Below, one piece after another: positions 5,871 through 8,911 of a stretch of DNA of 8,911 nucleotides. This DNA comes from Cognatazoarcus sp050305135. GTDB taxonomy: Bacteria; Pseudomonadota; Gammaproteobacteria; Burkholderiales; Rhodocyclaceae. The translations under genes were made by a program, and so were the position numbers. The DNA lies in the NCBI GenBank assembly GCA_050305135.1, contig JBNLET010000250.1, positions 1-8,911 of the forward strand, given 5' to 3'. A model generated the notes under the pieces. That model saw only the letters and a program-made list of their open reading frames with translations, did no database searches and was not told where the DNA came from. Every line of letters starts with the position of its first letter. The stretch's first letter is position 1.

Positions 5871-8171
5871 TCAGAAAATCGATCCGAGCTGGAACTGGAA
5901 GCGCTGGGTGCGATCTTCGGGCTTCTTGTTGAGCGGCCAGCCGAGGCTGAATTTGAGTGGCCCGATCGGCGAACTCCAGGAAAACGCCAGTCCGGAACTG
6001 TACCGCAACTCGGACAGCTTCAGCGGCTCGTCCTCGCCGTACACCTGGCCGGCGTCGACGAAGGCCGAAATGCGGAACGACTTGTCGCGCCCGGAGCCCG
6101 GCACCGGGAAATAGAATTCGGCGTTGCCGATCAGGCGGCGATCGCCGCCCAGCGATTCGCGGTCGCCGGTCGAGCTGTCGACGAACTGCGGGCCGAGCGA
6201 ACTCTGCTCGAAGCCGCGCACCGAGCCGATGCCGCCGGCGTAGAAGCTCTTGTAGAACGGCAGCGACTTGTTGTTCCAGCCCTTGGCCCAGCCGACCTCT
6301 CCGTTCAGCATCAGGGTGAAATCGGAGCCGATCGGGAACCAGCGCTGGTGCTCGTAGATCACCTTGCCGTAGCGCAGCGAGCCGGGCGGCAGCGCGGTCT
6401 CGAACAGCACCCGCTGGTAGGTGCCCTTGGTCGGGTAGAGGAAGCTGTCGCGTCCGTCCCGCGCCCAGCTGACGGTGCCGATCAGGCTGGTCACCGATTC
6501 GCAGTCGAAATCCTCGCAGAAGCGCTTGTAGCGGTCCGGGCTGTCGTCGAAGGTGGTGATCTTGGTGCGGTCGACGGCCAGGCCGAAATTGATCTTGTCG
6601 TCCTCGGCGATCGGATAGCCGAAACGGAAGCCGCCGCCGATCGACTCGGTCTTGTAGCGCGCCACCGTCAGCGAGGTCGGATCGACGTTGCGCTGGTAGA
6701 TGTCCCAGCCCAGGCTGACGCCGTCGATCGTGAAGTACGGATTCGTGAACGACAGCGAGAGCGTCTTGTTGACGCTGCTGGTATTGATGTTGAGCGAGGC
6801 CGAGTTGCCGCTGCCGAACAGGTTCTGCTGCGAGATCGAAGCGTTCAGGATGACCTTCTCGGAACTCGAGAAGCCGGCACCGAACATCAGGTTGCCGGTC
6901 GGCCGCTCCTTGACCGAGAAATTCACGTCCACCTGGTCGGTGGCGCCCGCCACCTGCGGCGTCTCGACGTTGACCTCGTCGAAGAAGCCCAGCCGCTCCA
7001 CCCTCGTGCGGGAGCGGTTGATCTTCGAGGCGTCGTACCAGGCGCTCTCCATCTGGCGCATCTCGCGCCGGATCACTTCATCGTGCGTGCTGGTGTTGCC
7101 GCTGACGTCGATGCGGCGCACGTAGACGCGGCGGCCGGGGTCGACGAAGATCGTGAACGCCACCTCCTGCTTTTCGCGGTCCACCTCGGGCGAGGCGTTG
7201 ACGTTGGCGAAGGCATAGCCCTCGTCGCCGAGCCGGTCGGTGATGGCCTTGTTGGTCTCGGTCAGCTTGCGGCGCGAGAACGTGTCGCCGGGGTGCACCG
7301 TCACCAGTTCGCGGTAGTCGGCTTCCGGGATGATCAGGTCGCCGGTCAGCCGCACGCCGGAAATCGTGTACTTCTGGCCCTCGGTGACGTTCACGGTGAT
7401 GAAGATGTCGCGCTTGTCGGCAGTGATCGAGACCTGCGTCGCGTCGATGCTGAAGTCCAGGTAGCCCTGGTCGAGATAGAAGGAGCGCAGTTGCTCCAGG
7501 TCGGCCGACAGCTTCTGCTTCGAGTACTGGTCGTTCTTCGTGTACCAGGTCAGCCAGCCGGGTGTCGTCAGCTGGAACAGCTCCAGCAGGTCGTCCTCGC
7601 TGAAGGCCTTGTTGCCGACGATGCCGATCTTGCGGATCTTGGCCACCTCGCCCTCGACGACGTCGAAGTTGACCGCCACCCGGTTGCGTTCGAGCGGCGT
7701 CACCGAGGCCTTGATCTTGGCCGAGTAGAGGCCCCGCGACAGGTATTGGCGCTTCAGTTCCTGCTCGGCCCGTTCCAGCAGCGCGCGGTCGAAGATCCTC
7801 GATTCGGCCAGGCCCACTTCCTTCAGACCGGTTTTCAGGGCGTCCTTGTCGAACTCCTTGACGCCTTCGAAATTCACCTGGGCGATGGCCGGCCGCTCGT
7901 CCACCACCACCACCAGCACGTCCTTGTCCGCTTCGATCCGCACATCGCGAAAGAAGCCGGTGGCAAACAGCGCCCTGATCGAGGTGGACGCGGCCTCCTC
8001 GGTCAGCCGGTCGCCGACGCGCACCGGCAGGTAGTTGAAGACCGTGCCGGCCTCGGTGCGCTGAATGCCTTCCACCCGTATGTCCTTGATCACAAACGGC
8101 TCGAATGCGACGGCCGGCATGGACACGGCGAACAGGGCCGCGACAAGCCCGGGAAGAAGCTTTCGTTTCAT
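5871..8171 (-). CDS. bamA: Outer membrane protein assembly factor BamA
   Basis: This 766-residue Omp85 protein is the central insertase of the BAM complex and folds beta-barrel proteins into the outer membrane. Residues 1-22 are a signal peptide (MKRKLLPGLVAALFAVSMPAVA, cut before FEPF). Five POTRA domains follow at roughly 25-91, 92-173, 176-265, 267-346 and 348-423. The 16-stranded barrel spans about 424-766. The loop-6 motif VRGF (651-654) is present in GGIGSVRGFEQSSLGP. The C-terminal strand ends in RFQFQLGSIF, with the terminal Phe that serves as the barrel insertion signal. The only two cysteines, Cys552 and Cys557, sit close together in a predicted surface loop (FCEDFDCE). The ATG is seven bases after the rseP stop, with no strong ribosome-binding site. 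The neighbours rseP and skp are the usual partners; sigma-E-type control would act upstream of the window. Confidence 0.99.
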   Translation of the reverse strand: MKRKLLPGLVAALFAVSMPAVAFEPFVIKDIRVEGIQRTEAGTVFNYLPVRVGDRLTEEAASTSIRALFATGFFRDVRIEADKDVLVVVVDERPAIAQVNFEGVKEFDKDALKTGLKEVGLAESRIFDRALLERAEQELKRQYLSRGLYSAKIKASVTPLERNRVAVNFDVVEGEVAKIRKIGIVGNKAFSEDDLLELFQLTTPGWLTWYTKNDQYSKQKLSADLEQLRSFYLDQGYLDFSIDATQVSITADKRDIFITVNVTEGQKYTISGVRLTGDLIIPEADYRELVTVHPGDTFSRRKLTETNKAITDRLGDEGYAFANVNASPEVDREKQEVAFTIFVDPGRRVYVRRIDVSGNTSTHDEVIRREMRQMESAWYDASKINRSRTRVERLGFFDEVNVETPQVAGATDQVDVNFSVKERPTGNLMFGAGFSSSEKVILNASISQQNLFGSGNSASLNINTSSVNKTLSLSFTNPYFTIDGVSLGWDIYQRNVDPTSLTVARYKTESIGGGFRFGYPIAEDDKINFGLAVDRTKITTFDDSPDRYKRFCEDFDCESVTSLIGTVSWARDGRDSFLYPTKGTYQRVLFETALPPGSLRYGKVIYEHQRWFPIGSDFTLMLNGEVGWAKGWNNKSLPFYKSFYAGGIGSVRGFEQSSLGPQFVDSSTGDRESLGGDRRLIGNAEFYFPVPGSGRDKSFRISAFVDAGQVYGEDEPLKLSELRYSSGLAFSWSSPIGPLKFSLGWPLNKKPEDRTQRFQFQLGSIF

Positions 8172-8178
8172 GTAGTGG

Positions 8179-8911
8179 TCAGCCCGAGATGAGGCGATTG
8201 ATGTCGTTGTAGAAGGCGAAGGCCATGAGCATCACCAGCAGTGCCAGACCCACCTGCTGGCCGATCTCCATGATGCGGTCCGGAACGGGACTGCCCTTGA
8301 CGATTTCGACGAGATAATACAGTAAGTGCCCGCCATCCAGCACCGGAATGGGAAGCAGGTTCAGGACCCCCAGGCTGATGCTGATCAGCGCCAGGAACTT
8401 GAGGTAGTGCGGGATGCCCATTTTCGCCGACTGGCCCGCGAAATCGGCGATCGTCACCGGACCGGAGAGGTTCTTCCAGGACACGTCGCCGACGATCATC
8501 TTGCCGATCACCGAGACGCTCAGCACCGAGGTCTCCCTGGTCTGCCGGAAGGCCTTCAGCAGGGCTTCGCCCACCGGATAGCGCACCACCGCGAACATGC
8601 GCCCGCGCAAGCCGGGATCCTCGGCCACCGCGACGCCGATGCGCGCCACGCGACGGCCGCCGACATCCTCCAATTCCGGCTGCATCTGCAACAGCATGCG
8701 GGCGCCATCCCGCTCGATCTCGACCTGCAGCGAGCGCCCCTCGGAGGCGACCACCTTGTCCACCAGCGACGCCCACTGCGCCACAGGCTCGCCGTCGATG
8801 GCCGTCACCCGATCGCCGATCTTCATGCCGGACCGGTCCGCCGCGCCACCCTTGATCAGGCGCCCCACCACCGGCGCGATCGCCGGGCGCATCGGCTTCA
8901 GCCCGAGCTGG
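8179..8911 (-). CDS. rseP: RIP metalloprotease RseP, C-terminal part (5' end outside window)
   Basis: The frame is open to the window edge, giving about 243 C-terminal residues. The first ATG in view (8892) is internal, because the preceding codons read QLGLKP, which fits the family sequence. RseP is an inner-membrane site-2 protease that cuts the anti-sigma factor RseA within the membrane during envelope stress and also clears signal peptides. Numbering from that internal Met, residues 1-75 are a PDZ domain (VVGRLIKGGAADRSGMKIGD, then VTAIDGEPV). NLSGPVTIAD lies at 141-150. The second active-site motif NLLPIPVLDGGHLLYY is at 178-193, with Asp186 as a zinc ligand. Membrane helices are at about 163-183 and 212-229. 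The HExxH motif and first helix lie outside the window, so catalytic completeness cannot be judged. Confidence 0.97.
   Translation of the reverse strand, partial: QLGLKPMRPAIAPVVGRLIKGGAADRSGMKIGDRVTAIDGEPVAQWASLVDKVVASEGRSLQVEIERDGARMLLQMQPELEDVGGRRVARIGVAVAEDPGLRGRMFAVVRYPVGEALLKAFRQTRETSVLSVSVIGKMIVGDVSWKNLSGPVTIADFAGQSAKMGIPHYLKFLALISISLGVLNLLPIPVLDGGHLLYYLVEIVKGSPVPDRIMEIGQQVGLALLVMLMAFAFYNDINRLISG

Noticed and set aside
5244..8192. A 982-codon open frame on the plus strand antisense to bamA, skp and the start of lpxD
   Set aside because: Its codons lie exactly opposite bamA codons (position 1 against position 3), so stops would need TTA, CTA or TCA in the sense gene, which are rare in high-GC genomes. 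The translation is low-complexity, rich in Val, Asp, Arg and His, without recognisable domains, while bamA and skp are certain genes on the other strand.
8297..8318. TTGACG and GATAAT on the plus strand, resembling a sigma-70 promoter inside rseP
   Set aside because: The spacer is only 10 bases instead of about 17, and the promoter would drive antisense RNA through rseP with no gene downstream on that strand.
1..8911. CRISPR array, insertion sequence, tRNA, rRNA or phage gene
   Set aside because: No regularly spaced repeats, no transposase motifs or terminal inverted repeats, and no RNA-gene signatures were seen. Coding genes fill 104-8911 almost without gaps.

Overview
The window is a high-GC, tightly packed stretch of a proteobacterial chromosome carrying the conserved outer-membrane biogenesis cluster. 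All ten genes lie on the minus strand, so transcription runs from position 8911 down towards 1. In transcription order they are rseP (5' end cut off by the window edge), bamA, skp, lpxD, fabZ, lpxA, lpxB, rnhB, a small CopD-family-like membrane protein, and a TrmH/SpoU-family RNA methyltransferase. The order rseP-bamA-skp-lpxD-fabZ-lpxA-lpxB-rnhB is the classical one known from E. coli. The protein style points to a betaproteobacterium: the BamA C-terminus ends in QLGSIF, LpxA has a CSFNVGT block where E. coli has an IHRGT block, and the Skp N-terminus reads RIGFVNSDRV. This placement is inferred from remembered family sequences, not from a search, and I would not name a genus.

Region by region: 8179-8911 is the C-terminal part of the site-2 protease RseP. 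5871-8171 is BamA, the outer-membrane beta-barrel insertase, and 5346-5846 (or 5867) is the periplasmic chaperone Skp, which delivers barrel proteins to it. 1937-5349 holds lpxD, fabZ, lpxA and lpxB, which supply the early lipid A pathway and the competing fatty-acid dehydratase. 1335-1940 is RNase HII. 883-1338 is a four-helix membrane protein, and 104-883 is an RNA 2'-O-methyltransferase. The last 103 bases hold no gene, but they contain a GTAG-headed GC-rich palindrome resembling a REP element or hairpin terminator.

The genes form one logical unit. RseP belongs to the envelope-stress response that senses misfolded outer-membrane proteins, Skp and BamA fold those proteins, and the lpx genes make the lipid A of the same membrane. 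Six of the nine gene junctions are 1- or 4-base stop/start overlaps (ATGA, GTGA or TGATG), so translational coupling is probably extensive. There is no intergenic gap above 24 bases between position 104 and 8911, and I see no convincing internal promoter.

I found no novel defence, mobile or otherwise undescribed system here. The points worth a second look are modest: the REP-like palindrome, the CopD-like gene inserted where E. coli has dnaE, a lone cysteine pair in a BamA surface loop, non-E. coli residues at the acyl-chain ruler positions of LpxA and LpxD, and GTG starts for lpxD and probably skp.
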